A DNA stretch of 64,000 nucleotides from the NCBI GenBank assembly GCA_958299035.1, contig CATQJL010000316.1:42024025-42088024 (forward strand), in the 5' to 3' direction. The notes beneath the pieces were generated by a model. That model saw nothing but the letters and a program-made list of their open reading frames with translations. It was not told where the DNA came from and searched no databases. This DNA comes from Cylicocyclus nassatus (lineage: Eukaryota > Nematoda > Chromadorea > Rhabditida > Strongylidae). Shown piece after piece: positions 43,526 to 54,440 of this stretch (position 1 is the stretch's first letter; every line of letters starts with the position of its first letter). The translations under genes were made by a program, and so were the position numbers.

Positions 43526-44416
43526 TTACGGTAATGCGTTGTCCTTTTTATTCATTTTGGGGTTACGTGATGTAATCCAAAATGCTTCGAGTGTCTTGCG
43601 TGGGATAGTTTCTTCTTCGTATGACAAGATTGTGGCAGCAATTTCAAACGGCATATTATCGTGCGACACTCTGCTATGTGCACTTAGAGGGGTAAATGCT
43701 TTGCGTTTTGCGAGCCCAACTAAGTGCTCTTTGATCCGTAGACACAATGGTCGTCCGGTCTCTCCCACATATTCTTCACCGCCTACTTGACAGGTAATGA
43801 GATAGACAACCCCGCATTTTAGGCAATCACCTGGTCTTCCAAAGGGACATATTACGCAATTTGATGTTGAGCAAATATTGTCATATGCGCGATTGCGAAT
43901 TAACTGTTTTTTGAGATTGGGAGGAGGGATGTCTACAATTCGTACATTGTCTTGCAAGCCTGCTTGATGTAAACTCCTCCTAACAGCTTTGCTAAAGTCG
44001 TCCGTTACGAAAGGTATGCAAAAGGATATTTTTTGGGTGTCTTTCTCATGCGGTGTGCATCTATTCGAGAAATTACCATTAACGCCACTCACTTGCCAAT
44101 ATCCATTAGATAGTGCAACTTCTTTAGCCAACTTCAAAGATGCCGTACGTTCTTCAACGCCAGAAGAGACCTTTTTAGCTGTTTTGAACATATTATTCAG
44201 AATAGATCTTTTCATGTTACGTGGATGTGCTGAACAGTAATGAACTAAGATATTTTTGGTGGTAGGCTTTCGATACCACTTGGTTTTCCAAATTTCGTTA
44301 CGTAAATACACCTCAACATTCAGGAAAGCTAGCCAGTTTTGACTAGGCTTTTCGCGGGTGAATTTTATGCTTGGCGATCGCGCATTCAAAATGTCGAAAC
44401 ATGTATCGACTTCCTT
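43526..44416 (-). pseudogene. PLE unit 1, RT thumb + GIY-YIG endonuclease block
   Basis: Same frame as the YIDD block. FTREKPSQNWLAFLNVEVYL and KWYRKPTTKNILVHYCSAHP form the thumb. Then CSTSNCVICPFGRPGDCLKC is a Cys-rich linker, and GVVYLITC...EEYVGETGRPLCLRIKEHL is the GIY-YIG nuclease core with its conserved Arg; ...TLEAFWI..NP..N closes it. All catalytic motifs look intact. Internal ATG at 44,389. Copies: 46,444-47,307 and 49,362-50,225. Confidence 0.93.
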
Positions 44417-44885
44417 TTAGGTGGCGCATACAATATAGCAATCGTCAATGTACCTGCAGTACAAGGGAGGTTTACGCGCTAGCACCGGACTTTCTACTTT
44501 CGACATAAAAATTATCGCTACTATGGGTGCCAATCTTTGTCCCATGGATAAACCTTTAATTTGCTTTAAGTACTGACCAGACCAACGGAATATGGAGCAG
44601 TTGAGACACTCATTCAGCAACGTCATTACTTGTCTTATGTTGAAGCCATACATATCAAGCAAGTTGTAGTACTCGCATAAAAGTTCGTATACTGCTTGCA
44701 TAGCATCCGTATTGGAGACGTTGGTGTAGAGTGAAATAACGTCGGAAGACTCCATACTACATTTACCTTCCAGTTTTGCGCTATGCAGCCGCTCAAGAAA
44801 CATGTTGGTATTTGAAAGATGTGCAGGAATGTACTTGAAAGCTGGGATAGTATCACACTTAGCAACCAGGAAATTTTGTCATTCG
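44417..44885 (-). pseudogene. PLE unit 1, RT catalytic block (YIDD), ends in TAA
   Basis: SSDVISLYTNVSNTDAMQAV carries the first catalytic Asp, GLSMGQRLAPIVAIIFMSK motif B, and YCRYIDDCYIV the catalytic Asp pair. The frame then meets TAA at 44,417-44,419 and continues open for 297 more codons. In the decayed PLE at 15.5-15.8 kb this codon is CAG (Gln). Copies: 47,335-47,721 and 50,253-50,639, each with the same stop. Confidence 0.92.
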
Positions 44886-45567
44886 GTCCCCCTATACAGC
44901 TTACGATGGGTCTAACCTTGTAGTCCAGCGGATTAATAGACGAGAGAGACGAAGGAGGAATTTTGTGCGTTTTGACAAGAACATATAGTACAGGGAAAAT
45001 GGGGAGATCACATACCCTATTCAAGCGCCTGTACTGTTTCGTAAACTCTTTTTCCGATGACGGCTGGTATAGTGTGTTATCGCTTAGGTGATGTTTGATT
45101 ATTGCGGCATCTAGATCGCGGCTTATAACGGTGAACTCGCCTCCTTTATCGGAAATAGAAATTTTAATATCACCATTAACGCACATGCTTCGCAACTCAC
45201 GGAGACCTTGATACTGGCCAGGAGTGAGATTACGAGGTAAACGTTTTTGTGAGTATCGCGTAAGAATGCCGAAAAGCGAAGTTGTAAAGAGACGAAACTT
45301 TGTATCTACGACAGCATTAGGCTCTTGAGGCTTGTATACAAGTGAAGGGAATGGTATGACGGGTAATCTCGTGTCTCTGGTATCTATAATTTGCTGCCTA
45401 TTCGATTCCTCACATTCTTGTTTTGCTCTTAGTCGCAGGCGATCATGTAGCGTTTGTAAGCTGCCAACAATCTTGCGGACTATCCTGGGACCCACAGGTT
45501 GGGTAGGTGAAAAGCTAGGTCCCAAATTCAAGACACTTAAGGCGTTTGCAGAGAGATGCATTACCAA
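44635..45567 (-). pseudogene. PLE unit 1, RT fingers/palm N-terminal block
   Basis: LSANALSVLNLGPSFSPTQ is the PLE N-terminal signature. Then ISDKGGEFTVISRD, LPIFPVLYVLVKTHK, and YKVRPIVSCIGGPNDKISWL correspond to RT motifs 1-2a. The true match ends near 44,885, where a one-base shift moves it to the next frame (AFKYIPAHLSNTNMFLERL). Codons after that in this frame are spurious. Copies: 47,553-48,485 and 50,471-51,403. Confidence 0.88.
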
Positions 45568-45925
45568 GAACAGTTACACGTGGAGTAAGGAGACTGTTCT
45601 GCAGTGCTTGAGGAGTTTGGTCAAAATTCGAACAATTACCTCGACTGAACGTACCAGATGTCTGCAACCTTTGTTGTCTTTGCTCTAACAGCCCATCGAA
45701 CTTTTTCTGAAGTCTCAGCTTAGCACTAGATCGAATGGTACCACATATGGTTTTTGATTTATCTACAATTCTCTTCCAAACGGCGGTAGCTACCAAACGC
45801 TCGCAACACTTTTCTTTGTACAAGCACTTCTTCAGCACAGAAAACATATGATCTTTTTTGGTTTTCGTAGCTATAAGCTGTTGGTCTTCTTCTTTAAGTC
45901 CGCATACTTCATGTAAGTGTTTTTT
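45515..45925 (-). pseudogene. PLE unit 1, pre-RT block
   Basis: Charged helical region HLHEVCGLKEEDQQLIATK, then CLYKEKCCERLVATAVWKR and LQKKFDGLLEQRQQRLQ, typical of the stretch before RT1 in PLEs. The frame shifts near 45,565-45,600 into the next block. Equivalent blocks lie 2,918 and 5,836 bp to the right. Confidence 0.75.
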
Positions 45926-46139
45926 CGTGATAAAATTCGGGATGATGGAGTAGCGTAAACACCGTTGAAGGAATTAAAGTGATTGCCTTTCTTGCGCGAT
46001 CTTTTGCCTCATAGAAAGGACTTCCTTCACAAGTCGAACAAAATTTGCTGGTACTTCTTCTATTAACCTCCAAGTTCGACCTTCTATGAATCTTGGCATA
46101 ATTTAAATATCTTTTGGTTTGTTGTTGAACGGTGGCCAA
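45909..46139 (-). pseudogene. PLE unit 1, N-terminal block
   Basis: Reads MATVQQQTKRYLNYAKIHRR then CSTCEGSPFYEAKDRARK; the first codons run across the junction with the next unit. The frame breaks in a run of six A's near 45,925, after which the neighbouring frame continues KHLHEVCGLKEED. Role of this region unknown. Equivalent blocks: 48,827-49,057 and 51,745-51,975. Confidence 0.75.
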
Positions 46140-49029
46140 GATTGGTATGATAACACTTTATTACTTGGCTAATGTTTCGGCGCCAACGCCGTCTTCAAAG
46201 CCTGTAACCAAAAACGTATACGTGGCGTACTCACTGAACCCTCGTTACCGTACGATTCAAACTGAGTTGAGCACGAGACCAGCAAAGAGCTAGAACATGC
46301 TTTACCTTATTCGACGTCAGTCGAGGGATTTGACCGCTCGTGGTCAAGCTGTGCAGAATGTGATGGTACATTTTTGTTCTCCATGCTGTTTATACTTTTG
46401 TATTCAAAACCGCAAAAGCTTTGATACGGTGATAACTCTTTGATTACGGTAATGCATTGTCCTTTTTATTCATTTTGGGGTTACGTGATGTAATCCAAAA
46501 TGCTTCGAGTGTCTTGCGTGGGATAGTTTCTTCTTCGTATGACAAGATTGTGGCAGCAATTTCAAACGGCATATTATCGTGCGACACTCTGCTATGTGCA
46601 CTTAGAGGGGTAAATGCTTTGCGTTTTGCGAGCCCAACTAAGTGCTCTTTGATCCGTAGACACAATGGTCGTCCGGTCTCTCCCACATATTCTTCACCGC
46701 CTACTTGACAGGTAATGAGATAGACAACCCCGCATTTTAGGCAATCACCTGGTCTTCCAAAGGGACATATTACGCAATTTGATGTTGAGCAAATATTGTC
46801 ATATGCGCGATTGCGAATTAACTGTTTTTTGAGATTGGGAGGAGGGATGTCTACAATTCGTACATTGTCTTGCAAGCCTGCTTGATGTAAACTCCTCCTA
46901 ACAGCTTTGCTAAAGTCGTCCGTTACGAAAGGTATGCAAAAGGATATTTTTTGGGTGTCTTTCTCATGCGGTGTGCATCTATTCGAGAAATTACCATTAA
47001 CGCCACTCACTTGCCAATATCCATTAGATAGTGCAACTTCTTTAGCCAACTTCAAAGATGCCGTACGTTCTTCAACGCCAGAAGAGACCTTTTTAGCTGT
47101 TTTGAACATATTATTCAGAATAGATCTTTTCATGTTCCGTGGATGTGCTGAACAGTAATGAACTAAGATATTTTTGGTGGTAGGCTTTCGATACCACTTG
47201 GTTTTCCAAATTTCGTTACGTAAATACACCTCAACATTCAGGAAAGCTAGCCAGTTTTGACTAGGCTTTTCGCGGGTGAATTTTATGCTTGGCGATCGCG
47301 CATTCAAAATGTCGAAACATGTATCGACTTCCTTTTAGGTGGCGCATACAATATAGCAATCGTCAATGTACCTGCAGTACAAGGGAGGTTTACGCGCTAG
47401 CACCGGACTTTCTACTTTCGACATAAAAATTATCGCTACTATGGGTGCCAATCTTTGTCCCATGGATAAACCTTTAATTTGCTTTAAGTACTGACCAGAC
47501 CAACGGAATATGGAGCAGTTGAGACACTCATTCAGCAACGTCATTACTTGTCTTATGTTGAAGCCATACATATCAAGCAAGTTGTAGTACTCGCATAAAA
47601 GTTCGTATACTGCTTGCATAGCATCCGTATTGGAGACGTTGGTGTAGAGTGAAATAACGTCGGAAGACTCCATACTACATTTACCTTCCAGTTTTGCGCT
47701 ATGCAGCCGCTCAAGAAACATGTTGGTATTTGAAAGATGTGCAGGAATGTACTTGAAAGCTGGGATAGTATCACACTTAGCAACCAGGAAATTTTGTCAT
47801 TCGGTCCCCCTATACAGCTTACGATGGGTCTAACCTTGTAGTCCAGCGGATTAATAGACGAGAGAGACGAAGGAGGAATTTTGTGCGTTTTGACAAGAAC
47901 ATATAGTACAGGGAAAATGGGGAGATCACATACCCTATTCAAGCGCCTGTACTGTTTCGTAAACTCTTTTTCCGATGACGGCTGGTATAGTGTGTTATCG
48001 CTTAGGTGATGTTTGATTATTGCGGCATCTAGATCGCGGCTTATAACGGTGAACTCGCCTCCTTTATCGGAAATAGAAATTTTAATATCACCATTAACGC
48101 ACATGCTTCGCAACTCACGGAGACCTTGATACTGGCCAGGAGTGAGATTACGAGGTAAACGTTTTTGTGAGTATCGCGTAAGAATGCCGAAAAGCGAAGT
48201 TGTAAAGAGACGAAACTTTGTATCTACGACAGCATTAGGCTCTTGAGGCTTGTATACAAGTGAAGGGAATGGTATGACGGGTAATCTCGTGTCTCTGGTA
48301 TCTATAATTTGCTGCCTATTCGATTCCTCACATTCTTGTTTTGCTCTTAGTCGCAGGCGATCATGTAGCGTTTGTAAGCTGCCAACAATCTTGCGGACTA
48401 TCCTGGGACCCACAGGTTGGGTAGGTGAAAAGCTAGGTCCCAAATTCAAGACACTTAAGGCGTTTGCAGAGAGATGCATTACCAAGAACAGTTACACGTG
48501 GAGTAAGGAGACTGTTCTGCAGTGCTTGAGGAGTTTGGTCAAAATTCGAACAATTACCTCGACTGAACGTACCAGATGTCTGCAACCTTTGTTGTCTTTG
48601 CTCTAACAGCCCATCGAACTTTTTCTGAAGTCTCAGCTTAGCACTAGATCGAATGGTACCACATATGGTTTTTGATTTATCTACAATTCTCTTCCAAACG
48701 GCGGTAGCTACCAAACGCTCGCAACACTTTTCTTTGTACAAGCACTTCTTCAGCACAGAAAACATATGATCTTTTTTGGTTTTCGTAGCTATAAGCTGTT
48801 GGTCTTCTTCTTTAAGTCCGCATACTTCATGTAAGTGTTTTTTCGTGATAAAATTCGGGATGATGGAGTAGCGTAAACACCGTTGAAGGAATTAAAGTGA
48901 TTGCCTTTCTTGCGCGATCTTTTGCCTCATAGAAAGGACTTCCTTCACAAGTCGAACAAAATTTGCTGGTACTTCTTCTATTAACCTCCAAGTTCGACCT
49001 TCTATGAATCTTGGCATAATTTAAATATC
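46112..49029 (-). mobile_element. PLE unit 2
   Basis: Same blocks and same disabling changes as unit 1, offset by 2,918 bp. I see at least four single-base differences from unit 1 (46,117, 46,198, 46,456, 47,137) and none against unit 3 where I compared them. Confidence 0.93.
46167..46202 (-). ncRNA. Hammerhead-like motif, unit 2 (core C3 changed)
   Basis: As unit 1, but the core reads TTGAAGA: the conserved C3 is U. C3 pairs with G8 in known hammerheads, so this copy is expected to be weak or inactive. Confidence 0.6.
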
Positions 49030-51947
49030 TTTTGGTTTGTTGTTGAACGGTGGCCAAGATTGGTATGATAACACTTTATTACTTGGCTAATGTTTCGGCG
49101 CCAACGCCGTCTTCAAAGCCTGTAACCAAAAACGTATACGTGGCGTACTCACTGAACCCTCGTTACCGTACGATTCAAACTGAGTTGAGCACGAGACCAG
49201 CAAAGAGCTAGAACATGCTTTACCTTATTCGACGTCAGTCGAGGGATTTGACCGCTCGTGGTCAAGCTGTGCAGAATGTGATGGTACATTTTTGTTCTCC
49301 ATGCTGTTTATACTTTTGTATTCAAAACCGCAAAAGCTTTGATACGGTGATAACTCTTTGATTACGGTAATGCATTGTCCTTTTTATTCATTTTGGGGTT
49401 ACGTGATGTAATCCAAAATGCTTCGAGTGTCTTGCGTGGGATAGTTTCTTCTTCGTATGACAAGATTGTGGCAGCAATTTCAAACGGCATATTATCGTGC
49501 GACACTCTGCTATGTGCACTTAGAGGGGTAAATGCTTTGCGTTTTGCGAGCCCAACTAAGTGCTCTTTGATCCGTAGACACAATGGTCGTCCGGTCTCTC
49601 CCACATATTCTTCACCGCCTACTTGACAGGTAATGAGATAGACAACCCCGCATTTTAGGCAATCACCTGGTCTTCCAAAGGGACATATTACGCAATTTGA
49701 TGTTGAGCAAATATTGTCATATGCGCGATTGCGAATTAACTGTTTTTTGAGATTGGGAGGAGGGATGTCTACAATTCGTACATTGTCTTGCAAGCCTGCT
49801 TGATGTAAACTCCTCCTAACAGCTTTGCTAAAGTCGTCCGTTACGAAAGGTATGCAAAAGGATATTTTTTGGGTGTCTTTCTCATGCGGTGTGCATCTAT
49901 TCGAGAAATTACCATTAACGCCACTCACTTGCCAATATCCATTAGATAGTGCAACTTCTTTAGCCAACTTCAAAGATGCCGTACGTTCTTCAACGCCAGA
50001 AGAGACCTTTTTAGCTGTTTTGAACATATTATTCAGAATAGATCTTTTCATGTTCCGTGGATGTGCTGAACAGTAATGAACTAAGATATTTTTGGTGGTA
50101 GGCTTTCGATACCACTTGGTTTTCCAAATTTCGTTACGTAAATACACCTCAACATTCAGGAAAGCTAGCCAGTTTTGACTAGGCTTTTCGCGGGTGAATT
50201 TTATGCTTGGCGATCGCGCATTCAAAATGTCGAAACATGTATCGACTTCCTTTTAGGTGGCGCATACAATATAGCAATCGTCAATGTACCTGCAGTACAA
50301 GGGAGGTTTACGCGCTAGCACCGGACTTTCTACTTTCGACATAAAAATTATCGCTACTATGGGTGCCAATCTTTGTCCCATGGATAAACCTTTAATTTGC
50401 TTTAAGTACTGACCAGACCAACGGAATATGGAGCAGTTGAGACACTCATTCAGCAACGTCATTACTTGTCTTATGTTGAAGCCATACATATCAAGCAAGT
50501 TGTAGTACTCGCATAAAAGTTCGTATACTGCTTGCATAGCATCCGTATTGGAGACGTTGGTGTAGAGTGAAATAACGTCGGAAGACTCCATACTACATTT
50601 ACCTTCCAGTTTTGCGCTATGCAGCCGCTCAAGAAACATGTTGGTATTTGAAAGATGTGCAGGAATGTACTTGAAAGCTGGGATAGTATCACACTTAGCA
50701 ACCAGGAAATTTTGTCATTCGGTCCCCCTATACAGCTTACGATGGGTCTAACCTTGTAGTCCAGCGGATTAATAGACGAGAGAGACGAAGGAGGAATTTT
50801 GTGCGTTTTGACAAGAACATATAGTACAGGGAAAATGGGGAGATCACATACCCTATTCAAGCGCCTGTACTGTTTCGTAAACTCTTTTTCCGATGACGGC
50901 TGGTATAGTGTGTTATCGCTTAGGTGATGTTTGATTATTGCGGCATCTAGATCGCGGCTTATAACGGTGAACTCGCCTCCTTTATCGGAAATAGAAATTT
51001 TAATATCACCATTAACGCACATGCTTCGCAACTCACGGAGACCTTGATACTGGCCAGGAGTGAGATTACGAGGTAAACGTTTTTGTGAGTATCGCGTAAG
51101 AATGCCGAAAAGCGAAGTTGTAAAGAGACGAAACTTTGTATCTACGACAGCATTAGGCTCTTGAGGCTTGTATACAAGTGAAGGGAATGGTATGACGGGT
51201 AATCTCGTGTCTCTGGTATCTATAATTTGCTGCCTATTCGATTCCTCACATTCTTGTTTTGCTCTTAGTCGCAGGCGATCATGTAGCGTTTGTAAGCTGC
51301 CAACAATCTTGCGGACTATCCTGGGACCCACAGGTTGGGTAGGTGAAAAGCTAGGTCCCAAATTCAAGACACTTAAGGCGTTTGCAGAGAGATGCATTAC
51401 CAAGAACAGTTACACGTGGAGTAAGGAGACTGTTCTGCAGTGCTTGAGGAGTTTGGTCAAAATTCGAACAATTACCTCGACTGAACGTACCAGATGTCTG
51501 CAACCTTTGTTGTCTTTGCTCTAACAGCCCATCGAACTTTTTCTGAAGTCTCAGCTTAGCACTAGATCGAATGGTACCACATATGGTTTTTGATTTATCT
51601 ACAATTCTCTTCCAAACGGCGGTAGCTACCAAACGCTCGCAACACTTTTCTTTGTACAAGCACTTCTTCAGCACAGAAAACATATGATCTTTTTTGGTTT
51701 TCGTAGCTATAAGCTGTTGGTCTTCTTCTTTAAGTCCGCATACTTCATGTAAGTGTTTTTTCGTGATAAAATTCGGGATGATGGAGTAGCGTAAACACCG
51801 TTGAAGGAATTAAAGTGATTGCCTTTCTTGCGCGATCTTTTGCCTCATAGAAAGGACTTCCTTCACAAGTCGAACAAAATTTGCTGGTACTTCTTCTATT
51901 AACCTCCAAGTTCGACCTTCTATGAATCTTGGCATAATTTAAATATC
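49030..51947 (-). mobile_element. PLE unit 3
   Basis: Apparently identical to unit 2 along its length by eye, with blocks at 49,362-50,225, 50,253-50,639, 50,471-51,403, 51,351-51,683 and 51,745-51,975. Confidence 0.93.
49085..49120 (-). ncRNA. Hammerhead-like motif, unit 3 (core C3 changed)
   Basis: Identical to unit 2, with TTGAAGA core. Confidence 0.6.
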
Positions 51948-52807
51948 TTTTGGTTTGTTGTTGAACGGTGGCCAAGATTGGTATGATAACACTTTATTAC
52001 TTGGCTAATGTTTCGGCGCCAACGCCGTCTTCAAAGCCTGTAACCAAAAACGTATACGTGGCGTACTCACTGAACCCTCGTTACCGTACGATTCAAACTG
52101 AGTTGAGCACGAGACCAGCAAAGAGCTAGAACATGCTTTACCTTATTCGACGTCAGTCGAGGGATTTGACCGCTCGTGGTCAAGCTGTGCAGAATGTGAT
52201 GGTACATTTTTGTTCTCCATGCTGTTTATACTTTTGTATTCAAAACCGCAAAAGCTTTGATACGGTGATAACTCTTTGATTACGGTAATGCATTGTCCTT
52301 TTTATTCATTTTGGGGTTACGTGATGTAATCCAAAATGCTTCGAGTGTCTTGCGTGGGATAGTTTCTTCTTCGTATGACAAGATTGTGGCAGCAATTTCA
52401 AACGGCATATTATCGTGCGACACTCTGCTATGTGCACTTAGAGGGGTAAATGCTTTGCGTTTTGCGAGCCCAACTAAGTGCTCTTTGATCCGTAGACACA
52501 ATGGTCGTCCGGTCTCTCCCACATATTCTTCACCGCCTACTTGACAGGTGATGAGATAGACAACCCCGCATTTTAGGCAATCACCTGGTCTTCCAAAAGG
52601 ACATATTACGCAATTTGATGTTGAGCAAATATTGTCATATGCGCGATTGCGAATTAACTGTTTTTTGAGATTGGGAGGAGGGATGTCTACAATTCGTACA
52701 TTGTCTTGCAAGCCTGCTTGATGTAAACTCCTCCTAACAGCTTTGCTAAAGTCGTCCGTTACGAAAGGTATGCAAAAGGATATTTTTTGGGTGTCTTTCT
52801 CATGCGG
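51948..52807 (-). mobile_element. PLE unit 4, 5'-truncated (pseudo-LTR)
   Basis: Keeps the 3' region and the GIY-YIG block (52,280-52,711 open). It is cut at CATGCGGT (52,808), inside the thumb-endonuclease region. Differences such as CAGGTGATGAG and CCAAAAGGACAT set it apart from units 2-3. Confidence 0.9.
52003..52038 (-). ncRNA. Hammerhead-like motif, unit 4 (core C3 changed)
   Basis: Identical to units 2 and 3. Confidence 0.6.
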
Positions 52808-53076
52808 TCAAATCCCTCGACTGAGTCGAATAAGGTAAAGCATGTTCTAGCTCTTTGCTGGTCTCGTGCTCAACTCAGTTTGAATCGTACGGTAACGAGG
52901 GCTCAGTGAGTACGCCACGTATACGTTTTTGGTTACAGGCTCTGAAGATGGCGTTGGCGCCGAAACGTTAGCCAAGTAATAAAGTGTTATCATACCAATC
53001 TTGGCCACCGTTCAACAACAAATCAAAAGATATTTAAATTATGCCAAGATTCATAGAAGGTCGAACTTGGAGGTTA
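52804..53076 (+). mobile_element. Inverted PLE end piece (cap)
   Basis: Sense-orientation copy of the element's 3' end running through the unit junction into about 47 bp of the next unit's 5' start (AGATATTTAAATTATGCCAA). It joins unit 4 at a shared GCGGT (52,804-52,808) and ends at the target duplication. Confidence 0.9.
52938..52973 (+). ncRNA. Hammerhead-like motif, inverted cap (best preserved)
   Basis: GGCT-CTGAAGA-t-GGCG.TTGG.CGCC-GAAACGTT-AGCC. The core is intact and ACGU is self-complementary, allowing a two-molecule helix III as proposed for short-helix-III hammerheads in PLEs. The predicted cleavage follows GUU. Confidence 0.68.
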
Positions 53077-54440
53077 ATCGTAACTCCGTTCTTAAAAATC
53101 TTACAAAAAATTTAACTTGCTCACGTAAACACTTCCACAAAAGGCGTCTATATACGCCGTTGCCGCATTTTTTCCTTTTTAGAAATATAAAAAATCGGAA
53201 ATTTTTGTGCATTTGCTAAAGTATTGCTGTGCTTCCCCCCCCCCCCACATACATAGTTTTATGCTACAAGCCTGTAGAGGCAAAAACGTAAATTTCCAGC
53301 TCTCTACAAGCTTTAGTTCTCGAGAAATATCGATTATGGCTCACGGCAACGGCGTATATAGATGTCTCATGTGGATAAGGTTTACGTGAGTAAGTTAGAA
53401 ATTTTTTAGTATTTTTAAGAACGGAGTTACTACTTTTATCAATTTTTCGGTCAGTTGAATCCTTTTAGTTTTTGGCTCAAAACTCGAGGATAATGAGAGC
53501 TCTTGCAAAATCAAGAAAGCCATCTTGTAGAGCTTGCTTTGCTCTATCAAATGATACCTTGCGACCTACTCAGAAATGAGAAGTATATGACTTAATGCGG
53601 TTGAAATTCAAAACGGACATTAATTTCCGGACAACCTAATATTAATCTGGAAGAGGTGGAAGCATCGGAATAAAAAGTCTCCACCACGGGTTAGAGCCGC
53701 ATAAATCACTGAATCTCCCACACATATATCATCTGAAAGTTCTTGATGAGGAGAACCCAACACATGAAGTCTCAACATGATTCATGCAGTTCTGAAGAAG
53801 TTATGAGCTGTTGAATCCTAAAAAGCGGTTTTTTACCTGTTTCTCTAAAAGCCTAAATCTCTGCGGTACCTCAATGGATCGGTACGGGTAAGACGCACTT
53901 TGGTAGAACAAATCTCACTCTACAAAGTCTATGGAGTCGCAACATTGCACACTTCTACATTCCGGATTTATAGGAGTCTAAACGTCGGCTGTCACTAAGG
54001 AACCTAAAGTCGCTTAATTTTTCAAAATTTTCGTTCTCGGCGGTCACTGCTCAAATCGCCTAATTCCTTCACTATCTGGTAAAACAACACCTACCCTTCA
54101 AAACCTCTGAAGTCTCAGTTGCTGACATCTTCAACCACCAGATTTATCACAGTGGAAATTTTGCATGATCTTTCGTTATTTTATCATTCGGAATACTGGT
54201 TCTCGTTGGTTACTGCCTGGATCGACTCACTTTCTTCGCAGTGCGTTACAACAAAAACCACCTAATAAAATACATAAAGTCTAGCTTAGCTTCACTTACA
54301 AGTACTATCTAACAGACACATTTATTTGGAATATTTATGCCGCTGTGCTTATCGTGTTTGTGGCCCTGAAGAGGGCCGTTGTTTCACAGTGGTTGAACCT
54401 AAAGAGGACCATTGGGTTAGAGCTCGAACTTTATTAAAGA

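Larger units (their letters stand above)
43194..53076 (-). mobile_element. Penelope-like element tandem array (3 full units + truncated unit + inverted cap)
   Basis: Period is exactly 2,918 bp: units 43,194-46,111, 46,112-49,029, 49,030-51,947, then 51,948-52,807 (5'-truncated) and an inverted piece 52,808-53,076. ATCGTAACTCC flanks both sides (43,183-43,193; 53,077-53,087), an 11-bp target duplication in the host foldback. Head-to-tail copies, a partial upstream copy and an inverted end are known features of Penelope-like retroelements. Each full unit encodes, in pieces, a reverse transcriptase and a C-terminal GIY-YIG endonuclease. All full units share three frameshifts and one stop. Confidence 0.95.
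42763..53639. mobile_element. Mariner-like foldback hosting the PLE array
   Basis: Left TAGATTGTCCGGAAATTAAT, right ATTAATTTCCGGACAACCTAA, TA outside. The arms match 20,383-21,307. It is interrupted by a 207-bp insert (42,878-43,084) and by the PLE array (43,194-53,076). Confidence 0.88.
41740..54440. mobile_element. Outer inverted-repeat element ('F') split by nested insertions
   Basis: Left arm about 41,990-42,762 and right arm 53,641-54,440 are inverted copies: CACTGTTATAAATCTGGTGG with CCACCAGATTTATCACAGTG, and ACTGCC/GGCAGT, CCTCTTTAGGGCC, GTATCTCAATGG-like text. The left flank (CTTCACTTTTGAGCTGGG, ACAGGGCGACCACTTTCAC) recurs at about 59,203, a second copy. The TTAGGTTGTCCGG foldback sits at its centre. 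Confidence 0.78.

Noticed and set aside
43539..43790. 83- and 118-codon plus-strand frames repeated in each PLE unit
   Set aside because: Antisense to the GIY-YIG and RT blocks, repeated only because the units repeat.
43194..53076. Satellite or CRISPR-like array
   Set aside because: The 2.9-kb units encode a reverse transcriptase and nuclease and have a target duplication; there are no short repeats with unique spacers.
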